This document shows positions 31,394 to 39,797 of a stretch of 64,000 nucleotides of DNA, one piece after another. Positions within the stretch are counted from its first letter, which is position 1. Each line of letters opens with the position of its first letter. The stretch is from Blastococcus sp. TF02A-35 (GTDB taxonomy: Bacteria; Actinomycetota; Actinomycetes; Mycobacteriales; Geodermatophilaceae): the NCBI RefSeq assembly GCF_004571075.1, contig NZ_SPQP01000001.1, forward strand, positions 62,001 to 126,000. The letters run 5' to 3'. The position numbers and the translations under genes were made by a program. The notes beneath the pieces are model-generated. The model did no database searches, was not told where the DNA came from, and saw nothing but the letters and a program-made list of their open reading frames with translations.

Positions 31394-33441
31394 CCAGCAC
31401 CCTTCCCGCCACGGTCGACCCCAAGGTCCTCCAGGAGGTCCTGGACGGACGGTGGGCGCACATCCGGCGCGACGCCCGCGAGAACCTGCACGACCCCGAC
31501 TTCCTCCCCGTGTACGGCGAGTCCATGCAGGAGGCCCGCGAGCGGGTCACCCGCGCCGCCAAGAAGCTCGCCGACTCCGGGCGGGTCGGCTACGGCTTCC
31601 CGAAGCAGTACGGCGGCGAGGACGACATGGGCGGCTCGGTCACCTCGATCGAGATGGTGGCCTTCGTCGACCTCTCGCTCATGGTCAAGGCCGGCGTCCA
31701 GTGGGGCCTGTTCGGCGGCGCGATGCAGCTGCTGGGCACCAGGCGCCAGCACGACGCCTACCTGCGCGACGCGATGAGCTTCGACCTGCCCGGCTGCTTC
31801 GCGATGACCGAGACCGGCCACGGCTCCGACGTCCAGCAGCTGCGCACGACGTGCACCTACGACCCCGACACCCAGTGCTTCGACCTGAACACCCCGCACC
31901 AGGCGGCCCGCAAGGACTACATCGGCAACGCGGCCAAGGACGGGCGGATGGCCGTCGTCTTCGCGCAGCTGGTCACCCAGGGGAAGAACCACGGGGTGCA
32001 CGCCTTCCTGGTGCCGATCCGCGACGAGCAGGGCAACCCGATGCCCGGCGTCACCATCGGCGACGACGGCCCGAAGGCCGGCCTGCCCGGGGTCGACAAC
32101 GGCCGGCTGTCCTTCGACCACGTGCAGGTCCCGCGCGACATGCTGCTGGACCGCTACGGCCAGGTCGCCGAGGACGGCACCTACACCTCGAGCATCGAGA
32201 ACGAGACCCGCCGCTTCTTCACGACGCTGGGCACCCTCGTCCGCGGCCGGGTGAGCGTCGGCGGCGCCGCGGCCTCGGCCACGAAGATGGCGCTGGACAT
32301 CGCCGTCCGCTACGGCAACGTGCGGCGCCAGTTCGCCGCCCCCGGCGAGGAGCGCGAGATCGTCATCAACGACTACCTCGTGCACCAGCGCAAGCTGCTC
32401 CCCGCGCTGGCCAAGACCTACGCGCTGCACTTCGCCCAGGGCGAGCTGGTCTCGACCATGCACGACGTGCAGACGGCGGTGCACGTGCACGGCCAGGAGA
32501 TCGACGAGCAGGCCCAGCGCGAGCTGGAGTCCCGCGCCGCCGGGCTGAAGGTCGCCCAGACCGCGCACGCCACGGCCACCATCCAGATGTGCCGCGAGGC
32601 CTGCGGCGGCGCCGGCTACCTGCAGGAGAACCGGCTCCCCCACCTCAAGGCCGACACCGACGTCTTCACCACGTTCGAGGGCGACAACACCGTCCTGCTC
32701 CAGCTCGTCGCCAAGGGCCTGCTCACCGGCTACCGGGACAACTTCGGCTCGCTCGACGGCTGGGGCCGGGTCAGCTTCGTCGCCGACATGGTCCGGGAGA
32801 CCGTCCTGGAGCGGACGGCGGCGCGCGCCCTCATCCAGCGGCTCGTCGACGCCGTCCCCGGCCGGGACGACGAGGTGCCCATGCTCGACCGCGGCTGGCA
32901 GCTGAAGATGTTCGAGTTCCGCGAGAAGCACTCGCTGGAGGGCGCCGCGGGCCGGCTGCGCAAGAACTCGACCACCGAGGGCATGGCCCCCTTCGACATG
33001 TTCAACTCCGTCCAGGACCACGTGCTGAAGTCGGCGCAGGCCCACATCGACCGGATCGTGCTCGAGGCGTTCGTCGCCGGCGTCGACCGCACCGACGACG
33101 CCGCCGGCAAGGAGCTGCTCGACAAGCTCTGCGACCTCTACGCCCTCTCGACCATCGAGGCGGACAAGGCGTGGTTCCTGGAGCACGGGCAGCTCACCCC
33201 GGCGCGGGCGAAGACGCTGACGGCGACGGTGAACCAGCTGCTGCGGGAGCTGCGCCCGCACATCACCACGCTCGTCGACGGCTTCGCCATCCCGGAGGCG
33301 TGGAAGGCGGCCAAGATCCTCGAGGAGGAGGCCGACCGCCAGGAGGCGATGGCCGCCCGCGACGCCGAGCTCCGGGTGATCAACGGCCAGGACACCCCGG
33401 ACGGGACCGCGACCGACGTGGACGTGCCCCCGGGCCAGTAG
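31390..33441 (+). CDS. acyl-CoA oxidase-like acyl-CoA dehydrogenase
   Basis: A 683-residue flavoprotein, much longer than the 404-residue dehydrogenase nearby. Its beta-domain has GCFAMTETGHGSDVQQL and its middle GNVRRQFAAPGEEREI. The catalytic Glu region DVFTTFEGDNTVLLQL has the EGDN wording of acyl-CoA oxidases rather than EGTSEIQ. A 200-residue C-terminal extension is the oxidase-type second helical domain. It probably handles long-chain or 2-methyl acyl-CoAs; whether it uses oxygen or an electron-transfer partner is unknown. GTG start, AAGGAGG Shine-Dalgarno, coupled to the TetR gene. Confidence 0.85.
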   Translation: MTSTLPATVDPKVLQEVLDGRWAHIRRDARENLHDPDFLPVYGESMQEARERVTRAAKKLADSGRVGYGFPKQYGGEDDMGGSVTSIEMVAFVDLSLMVKAGVQWGLFGGAMQLLGTRRQHDAYLRDAMSFDLPGCFAMTETGHGSDVQQLRTTCTYDPDTQCFDLNTPHQAARKDYIGNAAKDGRMAVVFAQLVTQGKNHGVHAFLVPIRDEQGNPMPGVTIGDDGPKAGLPGVDNGRLSFDHVQVPRDMLLDRYGQVAEDGTYTSSIENETRRFFTTLGTLVRGRVSVGGAAASATKMALDIAVRYGNVRRQFAAPGEEREIVINDYLVHQRKLLPALAKTYALHFAQGELVSTMHDVQTAVHVHGQEIDEQAQRELESRAAGLKVAQTAHATATIQMCREACGGAGYLQENRLPHLKADTDVFTTFEGDNTVLLQLVAKGLLTGYRDNFGSLDGWGRVSFVADMVRETVLERTAARALIQRLVDAVPGRDDEVPMLDRGWQLKMFEFREKHSLEGAAGRLRKNSTTEGMAPFDMFNSVQDHVLKSAQAHIDRIVLEAFVAGVDRTDDAAGKELLDKLCDLYALSTIEADKAWFLEHGQLTPARAKTLTATVNQLLRELRPHITTLVDGFAIPEAWKAAKILEEEADRQEAMAARDAELRVINGQDTPDGTATDVDVPPGQ

Positions 33442-33446
33442 AAGGA

Positions 33447-33495
33447 CCTCGTCCTCCCCACCCTTCGCGAGCTCAGGGCGGGCCCCTGGACGAGG
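33447..33495 (+). terminator. weak terminator-like hairpin after the oxidase gene
   Basis: CCTCGTCC and GGACGAGG pair exactly over a 33-base loop, 6 bases past the stop. Weak because of the large loop. Confidence 0.3.
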
Positions 33496-33528
33496 CCGTT
33501 CCATCGGGTCACCGAGAGAATCCTTCTC

Positions 33529-34260
33529 ATGGAGATCCTGGCGGCGGCCGACGCGCTGCACGTGCCGGCTGCCGTCGACCTCACGGCGATCGTGATCGGG
33601 GCCCTCACGGGCGGTCTGCTGGCCGCCCGTGAGGGCTTCGCCGTCTCCGGCGTGCTGCTGCTGGCGGTCAGCGGCGGCCTCGGCGGCGGGCTGATCCGCG
33701 ACGTCCTGCTCGCCGAGGGCCCGCCGGTGGCGCTGACCAACCAGGCCTACCTGCCGACAGTGGCGATCACCGCGATGGTGACGTTCTACTTCTCCGGCTG
33801 GCTCTCGCGGCTGACCGGGCTGCTCGTCGTCCTGGACGCCGTCACGCTCGGGTTCTTCACCGTCATCGGCGCCCAGAAGGCCCAGCTGGCCGGGCTGCCC
33901 AGCGCCTCGGTCATCTTCGTCGGCACGGTGACCGCCGTCGGGGGTGCGCTGATCCGCGACGTCCTGCTGGCCCAGCGCGCCGAGATCGTGCAGCCCGGCC
34001 CGTACAACGCCGTCGCGGCGCTGATCGGCGCCACGGCGCTGACCGTGCTCGCCGGCCCGCTGGACCTCGGCCCGCTCCTGGTGGCCGGGCTGGTCATCAC
34101 GCTGGTGGCCGCGCTCCGGGTGCTCTCGGTGTGGCGCGGCTGGGAGGCGCCGGTGGCCGTCGACCTGCCCGAGCGCGCCCGGGGGCGGCTGGTGCGCCGC
34201 CGCGAGCGGCGCCCGGAGCGCCGTCGCGCGGGCTCGGCCCTGTTCCGCCGGAGGGGCTGA
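33529..34260 (+). CDS. TRIC-family (UPF0126) membrane channel protein
   Basis: A 243-residue membrane protein with about seven helices arranged as two repeated halves, each ending in a GGxxIRDVLL motif: GGLGGGLIRDVLLAEGP at about 50-66 and VGGALIRDVLLAQRAE about 90 residues later. This duplicated pattern defines the YicG/YadS family, shown in prokaryotes to form trimeric cation channels. The C-terminal tail (about 210-243) is strongly basic. Start ATG. It stands alone between the oxidase gene and the convergent phosphatase gene. Confidence 0.83.
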   Translation: MEILAAADALHVPAAVDLTAIVIGALTGGLLAAREGFAVSGVLLLAVSGGLGGGLIRDVLLAEGPPVALTNQAYLPTVAITAMVTFYFSGWLSRLTGLLVVLDAVTLGFFTVIGAQKAQLAGLPSASVIFVGTVTAVGGALIRDVLLAQRAEIVQPGPYNAVAALIGATALTVLAGPLDLGPLLVAGLVITLVAALRVLSVWRGWEAPVAVDLPERARGRLVRRRERRPERRRAGSALFRRRG

Positions 34261-34273
34261 CCCGGCGGGTCAG
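34257..34273. terminator. short hairpin containing both convergent stop codons
   Basis: CTGACCC-GGC-GGGTCAG is an exact 7-bp stem with a 3-base loop whose arms contain the TRIC stop and the phosphatase stop. Probable compact bidirectional terminator. Confidence 0.45.
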
Positions 34274-37017
34274 GCCTCGGGGCGCAGCCGCACGGCGAGG
34301 ACGGCGACGTCGTCCTCGGCGCCCGGCAGGAACATCTGCTCCAGCACGCGGTCGCACAGCTCGTCGAGCGGGAGCCCGGCGCACTCGCCCAGCACCCGCA
34401 GCAGCTCCTCGGTCCCGGCGTCGATGTCGCGGTCGCGCCGCTCCACCAGCCCGTCGGTGTAGAGCAGCACCGTGGACCCGGCCGCCAGCACCGCGACGTG
34501 GTCCTCGCGCACGGTCTCCGGCGCCACGCCCAGCAGCAGGTCGGCCTGCTTGCCGTCGAGCAGCACCACGCTGCCGTCGGAGGCCAGCAGCGCCGGCGGC
34601 GGGTGCCCGGCGTTGGCCCAGCGCAGCCGCATCCGGCCCGCCTCGTCCTCCGGGTCCAGCTCGAGGTGGGCCACCAGCGCCGTGGCCATCGTGTTCAGCG
34701 CCAGGCCCTGCACGGCGCGGTCCAGCTCGGAGAGCACCTCCGCGGGGGAGCCACCGCTGGAGTAGCTGATGCCGCGGAGCAGGCCGCGCACCTGGCCCAT
34801 GGCCGCGGCGGCCCGGGTGTCGTGGCCGACGACGTCCCCGATCGCGAGCACCGTCGTCCCGGCCCGCTGCAGGAAGGCGTCGTACCAGTCGCCACCGATC
34901 TCGGCGCCCTCGGCGGCCGGCACGTAGCGGACGACGATCTCGCTGTGCTCCGGCTGCGGCGGGTCGGTGAGCATGCTGCGCTGCAGCGCGTCGGCGAGGT
35001 CGCGCTGCTGGCTGTAGAGGCGGGCCTGGTGCAGCGCGAGGCCGGCGCGGCGGCCGATCTCGACGGCGGTGTCGACCTCCGCCGGACCGAGCGGCGCGCG
35101 CCCCTCGCGGGTGAACAGGCCCATCGCGCCGAGCGCCTGGCCGCGGGCGACCAGCGGTACGACGACGCTGGAGGCGGCGCCCAGCCGGGCGAAGCGCTCC
35201 CGCGCCGCAGGGTCGGGGAGCGCCCGCTCCACGTGGTCCCAGTCGATCTGCGGCATGAGCACCGGCCGGCCGGTCTCGGTGACCGTGCGGGCCGCGGCGT
35301 CCGCGGTCATCACCGCGACCATGGCGCGCACGTACTCCTCGACCTCGGCCCGGCGCGCGGGGTCGCGGTGGCCGGTGGCGACGTCGTGCAGCCGGCCCTG
35401 CTCGTCGGTGACGACGATCCAGCACCAGTCGCCCAGGTCGGGCACGACCAGCGAGGCCAGCTGCTCGATCTGCTGGTCGATCTCCAGCGTGCCGGACAGC
35501 ACCCGCCCCGCCTCGGCGAGCAGCCGCAGCCGCTGGTTGGCCTCGGACATGGCGGCGACGGCGGCGTCGCGCTCGGCGTCGGCCAGCAGGCGCGAGACGC
35601 TCAGCGCGATCTGCGCGGCCAGTGCCTCCAGCACCTCGACGTCGTCACCGACGAATTCGTGCTCGACGGTCCAGACGGCGAGGAAGGTGCCCAGGACGCG
35701 GCCCTCGACCCGCAGCGGCACCGCCGCGATGGCCCGCAGGCCGAGCAGCTCCACGACCGGCTCCAGCGCCGGGAACCGGGCCACCGCCGCCGCCATGTCG
35801 CTCAGCAGCAGGCGGCGGCCGTGCCGGGCCACGTGCTGCGCGGGCAGCGCGTCGTCCAGCGGGAGGACGACGCCGTGGCCGAGCGCCAGGGCGTCCGGGT
35901 GCTCCCGGCGTGCCGCGGCCAGCAGGTTCTCGGTCATGTGCAGCCGCAGCGGCCCGCCGGGCGCGTCGAAGATCGCCAGGCTGCTGGACTGGGCGTCGAT
36001 CACCTGCGCCCCGCGCAGCACGACCTCGGCCAGGTCCTCCAGCCGCGCGGCGTTGGCCAGCTCCGCGGCGACCTCGGCGATGGCGGCGGCCCGCTGCACG
36101 GCGGTGAGCCGCTGCTCGGCCTGCCCGCGGGCCTCGGTGATGTCGAGGGCGGTCCCCAGCACGCGGGCCGCGGCACCGGTGGCGTCGGCGACCACCCGGC
36201 CCCGGGCCAGCACCCAGCGCACGGCCCCGTCCTCGCGGAGGGCGCGGAACTCGACCGTGTAGTCGCCGCGCTCCTCGATGGCGACGCGCATGGCCTCGTC
36301 GATCGCGGCGTGGTCGTCGGGGTGCACGTGCGTGGCGAGGACGTCGTCCAGCGAGTTGAGGTCGACGGCGGAGTCCAGGCCGAAGATGGCCGCGCAGCGG
36401 TCGTCCCAGTGGATGGTCCCGGTGCGCAGGTCGCGCTCCCAGATGCCGACGGAGCTGGCCTCCAGCGCCACGTCCAGCCACGCGCGGGAGGTGCCGACCG
36501 CGGACTGGGCCGCCGAGAGCTCCAGCTCGGCGACGACGGAGGCCGCCAGCTGCTCGAGCAGCTGCGTGGCGTCACCGGTCCAGTCCCGGGCCACGGGGTC
36601 GTAGACGGCCAGCGCGCCCACGACCTGGCCGGACGCGGCGACCAGCGGCGCGCTGAGGTAGGAGAGCACCTGCCCCGAGGTGACGGCGGGCAGGTCGTGG
36701 ACCCGCTCGTCCTCCGCGGCCGCGGGGACGACCAGCGGCGCCCCCTGGCGCACGGTCATCGCCGACAGCGCGCCGGTGAGCAGCGCCGGGCCGCCCACCA
36801 CCCCGGCCGGGAGGCCGTGGCCGCCGACGACGACGTCGTGGTCGGTGAAGAGCGTGACCTTCGCGTGCCCGACGCCCAGGACGCGGGCGGTCAGCGAGGA
36901 CAGGCGGTCGAACGCCGCGGGGCCGGGCACCTCCAGCAGCAGCCGCCGGGCCGCGGCGATGCGGAGCGGGTCGGTCAGCGGGTCGACGGCGTGCGCGCCG
37001 GCGTCGGACGTGGACAC
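34270..37017 (-). CDS. GAF/PAS-sensing SpoIIE-type PP2C phosphatase
   Basis: A 915-residue cytoplasmic signalling phosphatase. Domains in order: GAF (about 30-170), PAS (about 180-295, with LEASSVGIWERDLRTGTIHWDD and VHPDDHAAIDEA), two further GAF-like regions (about 310-470 and 490-670), then a SpoIIE phosphatase (about 690-915). Phosphatase metal-site motifs are present: AEIGGDWYDAF, IGDVVGHDTRAAAAMGQ, LLYTDGLVERRD and the final GAEDDVAVLAVRL. Such proteins usually dephosphorylate anti-sigma-factor antagonists. No antagonist or kinase gene is adjacent. GTG start with a GGAGGG Shine-Dalgarno; divergent from the EAL gene. Confidence 0.9.
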   Translation of the reverse strand: MSTSDAGAHAVDPLTDPLRIAAARRLLLEVPGPAAFDRLSSLTARVLGVGHAKVTLFTDHDVVVGGHGLPAGVVGGPALLTGALSAMTVRQGAPLVVPAAAEDERVHDLPAVTSGQVLSYLSAPLVAASGQVVGALAVYDPVARDWTGDATQLLEQLAASVVAELELSAAQSAVGTSRAWLDVALEASSVGIWERDLRTGTIHWDDRCAAIFGLDSAVDLNSLDDVLATHVHPDDHAAIDEAMRVAIEERGDYTVEFRALREDGAVRWVLARGRVVADATGAAARVLGTALDITEARGQAEQRLTAVQRAAAIAEVAAELANAARLEDLAEVVLRGAQVIDAQSSSLAIFDAPGGPLRLHMTENLLAAARREHPDALALGHGVVLPLDDALPAQHVARHGRRLLLSDMAAAVARFPALEPVVELLGLRAIAAVPLRVEGRVLGTFLAVWTVEHEFVGDDVEVLEALAAQIALSVSRLLADAERDAAVAAMSEANQRLRLLAEAGRVLSGTLEIDQQIEQLASLVVPDLGDWCWIVVTDEQGRLHDVATGHRDPARRAEVEEYVRAMVAVMTADAAARTVTETGRPVLMPQIDWDHVERALPDPAARERFARLGAASSVVVPLVARGQALGAMGLFTREGRAPLGPAEVDTAVEIGRRAGLALHQARLYSQQRDLADALQRSMLTDPPQPEHSEIVVRYVPAAEGAEIGGDWYDAFLQRAGTTVLAIGDVVGHDTRAAAAMGQVRGLLRGISYSSGGSPAEVLSELDRAVQGLALNTMATALVAHLELDPEDEAGRMRLRWANAGHPPPALLASDGSVVLLDGKQADLLLGVAPETVREDHVAVLAAGSTVLLYTDGLVERRDRDIDAGTEELLRVLGECAGLPLDELCDRVLEQMFLPGAEDDVAVLAVRLRPEA

Positions 37018-37050
37018 CGCACTCCCTCCGCCGGTTCGCGCACCGGCCGG

Positions 37051-37066
37051 GTGCGTTCGTACGCAC
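37051..37066. promoter_or_regulatory. inverted repeat in the phosphatase/EAL divergent region
   Basis: GTGCGT-TCGT-ACGCAC has exact 6-bp arms and lies about 35 bp upstream of the phosphatase start, 120 bp from the EAL start. Candidate operator. Confidence 0.35.
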
Positions 37067-37154
37067 ATGCTGGCACGCCGGTCCCAGGGCACGGGAGCAG
37101 CGGGTTCACCGGCACGTCGGCGCCACTCCTCCGGGGGAGCGGCGGGGGGCCCGT

Positions 37155-37182
37155 TCAAGGACTTCCACCGACCGGCCGATGC
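37155..37182 (+). promoter_or_regulatory. possible sigma-28-like promoter of the EAL gene
   Basis: TCAA, 16 bases, GCCGATGC, ending 7 bases before the ATG: nearly the same geometry as the diguanylate cyclase promoter candidate. A leaderless transcript would result; no Shine-Dalgarno precedes the ATG. Confidence 0.38.
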
Positions 37183-37189
37183 ACCCCCC

Positions 37190-38290
37190 ATGATCGGCAC
37201 GCGGGCGCCCCGCCTCCCCGACTGCCGACCCCTGCTCGCGAGCGCCGACGACCTGACCCTGGTCTTCCAGCCGATCGTCGACCTCTCCGCCGCTCGGGTC
37301 GCCGGGTACGAGGCGCTGGCCCGCTTCCCCGGGGCCGCGGGACCCGACGTCTGGTTCGCCGCCGCGGCCGAGGCCGGCATCGCGGCCGAGCTCGAGGCGC
37401 TGGCGATCCACAAGGCCCTGGCCACCGTCGACCGGCTGCCCCCCAACACGTTCCTGACCGTCAACGTCAGCCCGCACCTGCTGGGTGCCGACGCCGTCCA
37501 GCGGGCCCTGGCCAGCCGCCCGGACCTGCAGCGCGTCGTCGTGGAGCTGACCGAGCACACCCCGGTGGACGACCTCAGCCGGCTGCGCCGCCAGACCGAG
37601 GCGCTGCGCGAGCGCGGCGCCCTCATCGCCCTCGACGACACCGGCAGCGGCTACTCCGGGCTGCAGCAGATGGCCGCGGTGCGCCCGCAGATGGTGAAGC
37701 TCGACCGGTCGCTGGTGGCCGACGCCGACAGCGACCCGGTGCGCATGGCGCTGGCCGAGATGGTGGGCGAGTTCGCCGGCAAGATCGACGCCTGGCTGCT
37801 CGCCGAGGGCATCGAGACCGCCGCCGAGCTGTCCGCCTTCACCCGCCTCGGCGTGCCCCTGGCGCAGGGCTGGCTGCTCGGCCGTCCTGCACCGGAGTTC
37901 CTGCCCCTGGCCCCCGAGGTCGAGAAGCTGGTGCGGACGCAGGTCGCCCGCAGCCGGCTCACCGAGAGCGTCGCCAGCCTGCTCCGGCCGGTGCGGCAGT
38001 GCGTGGTCGGCGAGGACGACACCCCCGAGGTGGCCCCGGCCGTGCTCGTCGGCCCGCACGGCGAGCCGATGGGGCTGCTGCTGTCCGACCCGCGGACGCT
38101 GCAGGTCTACACGGCCCCGGTGTCCCTGCGCGTGCACCCGTCCACCGACATCGCCGAGACCCTGCAGCGGGCGCTCACCCGGCCCCCGGCGCACCGCTTC
38201 GACCCCGTCGTCTGCACCGACCCCACCGGCCACGTCCTCGGGCTGCTGCGCATCGAGGACCTCGCCACGGCGGTTCCCCGGAGCCGCTGA
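37190..38290 (+). CDS. EAL cyclic-di-GMP phosphodiesterase with C-terminal CBS-like region
   Basis: A 366-residue protein with an EAL domain (about 18-245) carrying all catalytic motifs: GYEALARF, VNVSPHLL, VELTEHTP, ALDDTGSGYSGL, VKLDRSLV, LLAEGIET and AQGWLLGRP. It should hydrolyse cyclic-di-GMP to pGpG. The C-terminal 110 residues (APAVLVGPHGEPMGLLL ... VCTDPTGHVLGLLRIEDL) look like a divergent CBS-type pair, possibly a nucleotide sensor. ATG start without a Shine-Dalgarno; the longer upstream frame is antisense to the phosphatase gene. It is the only clearly active phosphodiesterase in the window, opposing the GGDEF proteins. Confidence 0.9.
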   Translation: MIGTRAPRLPDCRPLLASADDLTLVFQPIVDLSAARVAGYEALARFPGAAGPDVWFAAAAEAGIAAELEALAIHKALATVDRLPPNTFLTVNVSPHLLGADAVQRALASRPDLQRVVVELTEHTPVDDLSRLRRQTEALRERGALIALDDTGSGYSGLQQMAAVRPQMVKLDRSLVADADSDPVRMALAEMVGEFAGKIDAWLLAEGIETAAELSAFTRLGVPLAQGWLLGRPAPEFLPLAPEVEKLVRTQVARSRLTESVASLLRPVRQCVVGEDDTPEVAPAVLVGPHGEPMGLLLSDPRTLQVYTAPVSLRVHPSTDIAETLQRALTRPPAHRFDPVVCTDPTGHVLGLLRIEDLATAVPRSR

Positions 38291-38355
38291 CCAGACCCCC
38301 GGCCGCCACCCGGCGGGCCGGTCGTACGACCGCACCACCGACAAGGAGTCCCTCC

Positions 38356-38535
38356 ATGAAGCGCTTCGCCTGCGGCGACATCATCCCGGGCTGTGACGCC
38401 ACGTACACCGCCGCCGACGAGGACGGCATCTTCGCCCAGGCCGCGCCCCACGCGGCCGAGGTGCACGGCATCACCGCCGACCAGATCACCCCGGAGCTCA
38501 TGGAGCGCTTCCGCGCCGCCATGGTCACCGTCTGA
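38356..38535 (+). CDS. DUF1059 small protein
   Basis: A 59-residue protein beginning MKRFACGDIIPGCDATY, the DUF1059 signature with two conserved cysteines (C6, C13), followed by ADEDGIFAQAAPHAAEVHG and a helical end. AAGGAG Shine-Dalgarno 7 bases upstream of the ATG. Function of the family is unknown; the Cys pair could bind metal or a small ligand. It follows the EAL gene by 65 bp. Confidence 0.82.
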   Translation: MKRFACGDIIPGCDATYTAADEDGIFAQAAPHAAEVHGITADQITPELMERFRAAMVTV

Positions 38536-38551
38536 GGACGGCACCAGCCCC

Positions 38552-38590
38552 CCCGTCCCCCCGCCCCGTGAACCCGGGCGGGGGGACGGG
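38552..38590. terminator. bidirectional terminator hairpin
   Basis: An exact 15-bp stem, CCCGTCCCCCCGCCC with GGGCGGGGGGACGGG, around a 9-base loop, between the converging DUF1059 and aldo/keto reductase genes. Confidence 0.75.
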
Positions 38591-38595
38591 ACCCC

Positions 38596-39519
38596 TCACG
38601 CGCTGGCGTCGGTCAGCCGCGACCGCTGGTCGTCGCTGAGCACCAGGTCCTGCATCGGCAGCAGGTCGGCCAGCTGCTCCACCGACCGCCCGCTGGCGAT
38701 GGGCGAGACGACGGCCGGCTGGTCGGCCAGCCAGCGCAGCGCCACCGCCGGCACCGGCACGCCCTGCTCCTGCGCCACCTCGGCCAGCGCGGCCAGGACC
38801 CGGTCCCCGCGCTCCCCCACGTACGCCGCCGCCCCCTGCGCCCGCGGCGAGTCGACCTGCTCCCCCGGCCGGTACTTGCCGGTGAGGAAGCCCTTCGCCA
38901 GCGCGAAGTACGGCAGCACCCCGATCCCGGCGTCGGTGACCACGTCGCGCAGGCCGTCCTCGAACGCCGGCCGCTCCACCAGGTTGTAGTGCGTCTGCAG
39001 CGCCACGTACCCCGTCACGCCCACCCGCTCCGCCGTGCCGAGGGCCTCGGTGAGCCGGACCGCCGAGTAGTTCGACGCCGCCACGTGCCGCACCTTGCCC
39101 GCCCGCACCAGCTCGTCGAACACGGTGAGCGTCTCCTCCAGCGGCGTCGTCTCGTCGTCGTAGTGCGCGTAGTAGAGGTCGATGACGTCGGTGCGCAGGT
39201 TCCGCAGCGACCGCTCCGCCGCCGTCCTGACCTCCGCCGCCGACAGCGGGTGCTCCTTGCGCCCCGGCGAGGCCTTGGTCGCGACGACGACCTGGTCGCG
39301 CACCCCGCGCGCGGCCATCCAGCTGCCGAGGATCCGCTCGGAGGTGCCGTCGCCGTACATCTCCGCGGTGTCCACGAAGGGCGCCAGCGTGCTGGGGGTG
39401 GCGTCGAGGTAGCGGTCCAGGATCGCGAACGACGTCGCCTCGTCCGCCGTCCAGCCGAAGACGTTGCCGCCCAGGCAGAGGTCGCTGACGGTGAGGTCGG
39501 TGCGCGGGATCAGCGGCAT
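38596..39519 (-). CDS. aldo/keto reductase
   Basis: A 307-residue NADPH-dependent TIM-barrel reductase. The catalytic tetrad is visible: Asp and Tyr in FVDTAEMYGDG, Lys in VVVATKAS and His in DLYYAHYDD. Cofactor and substrate segments RHVAASNYSAVRLTEAL, QTHYNLVER and PYFALAKGFLTGKYRPG follow. It probably reduces aldehydes or ketones; substrate unknown. The ATG giving MPLIPRTDLTVSD is used; the longer upstream frame lacks family similarity. Monocistronic and convergent with the DUF1059 gene. Confidence 0.88.
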   Translation of the reverse strand: MPLIPRTDLTVSDLCLGGNVFGWTADEATSFAILDRYLDATPSTLAPFVDTAEMYGDGTSERILGSWMAARGVRDQVVVATKASPGRKEHPLSAAEVRTAAERSLRNLRTDVIDLYYAHYDDETTPLEETLTVFDELVRAGKVRHVAASNYSAVRLTEALGTAERVGVTGYVALQTHYNLVERPAFEDGLRDVVTDAGIGVLPYFALAKGFLTGKYRPGEQVDSPRAQGAAAYVGERGDRVLAALAEVAQEQGVPVPAVALRWLADQPAVVSPIASGRSVEQLADLLPMQDLVLSDDQRSRLTDASA

Positions 39520-39797
39520 GCGACCCACGCTAGGCGGGGCCCCGTGGCCCCGCGCGAGGTGGGACGGGTGTGACCTCCGAGTCGTTCCAGGGGGTTCCGG
39601 GGACCCCCCGCTGGTCTTTTGGCCGGGCGACATGGCAGCGTTCCTGTCGATCCGGCCCTCTCCACGGGGGTCGGGTGCCCGGCCACCGCGCGCCCCCCGC
39701 GCCGACCCGGGCCACCACCGGCGCCCCGCGCGCCGGGGGGAACGAGCCGGCTGCGTGCCGAACCCATGGCACCGCCACCGCCTACGAGAGGAAGCAC
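39520..39797. other. intergenic region upstream of HU with hairpin and T-rich tail
   Basis: A 278-base gap with no convincing gene. It contains GGGGGT-TCCGGGG-ACCCCC (39590-39608) followed on the plus strand by CGCTGGTCTTTT. No plus-strand gene ends here, so this could be an attenuator-like element in a long HU leader, or incidental. The HU promoter must lie in this region. Confidence 0.4.
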
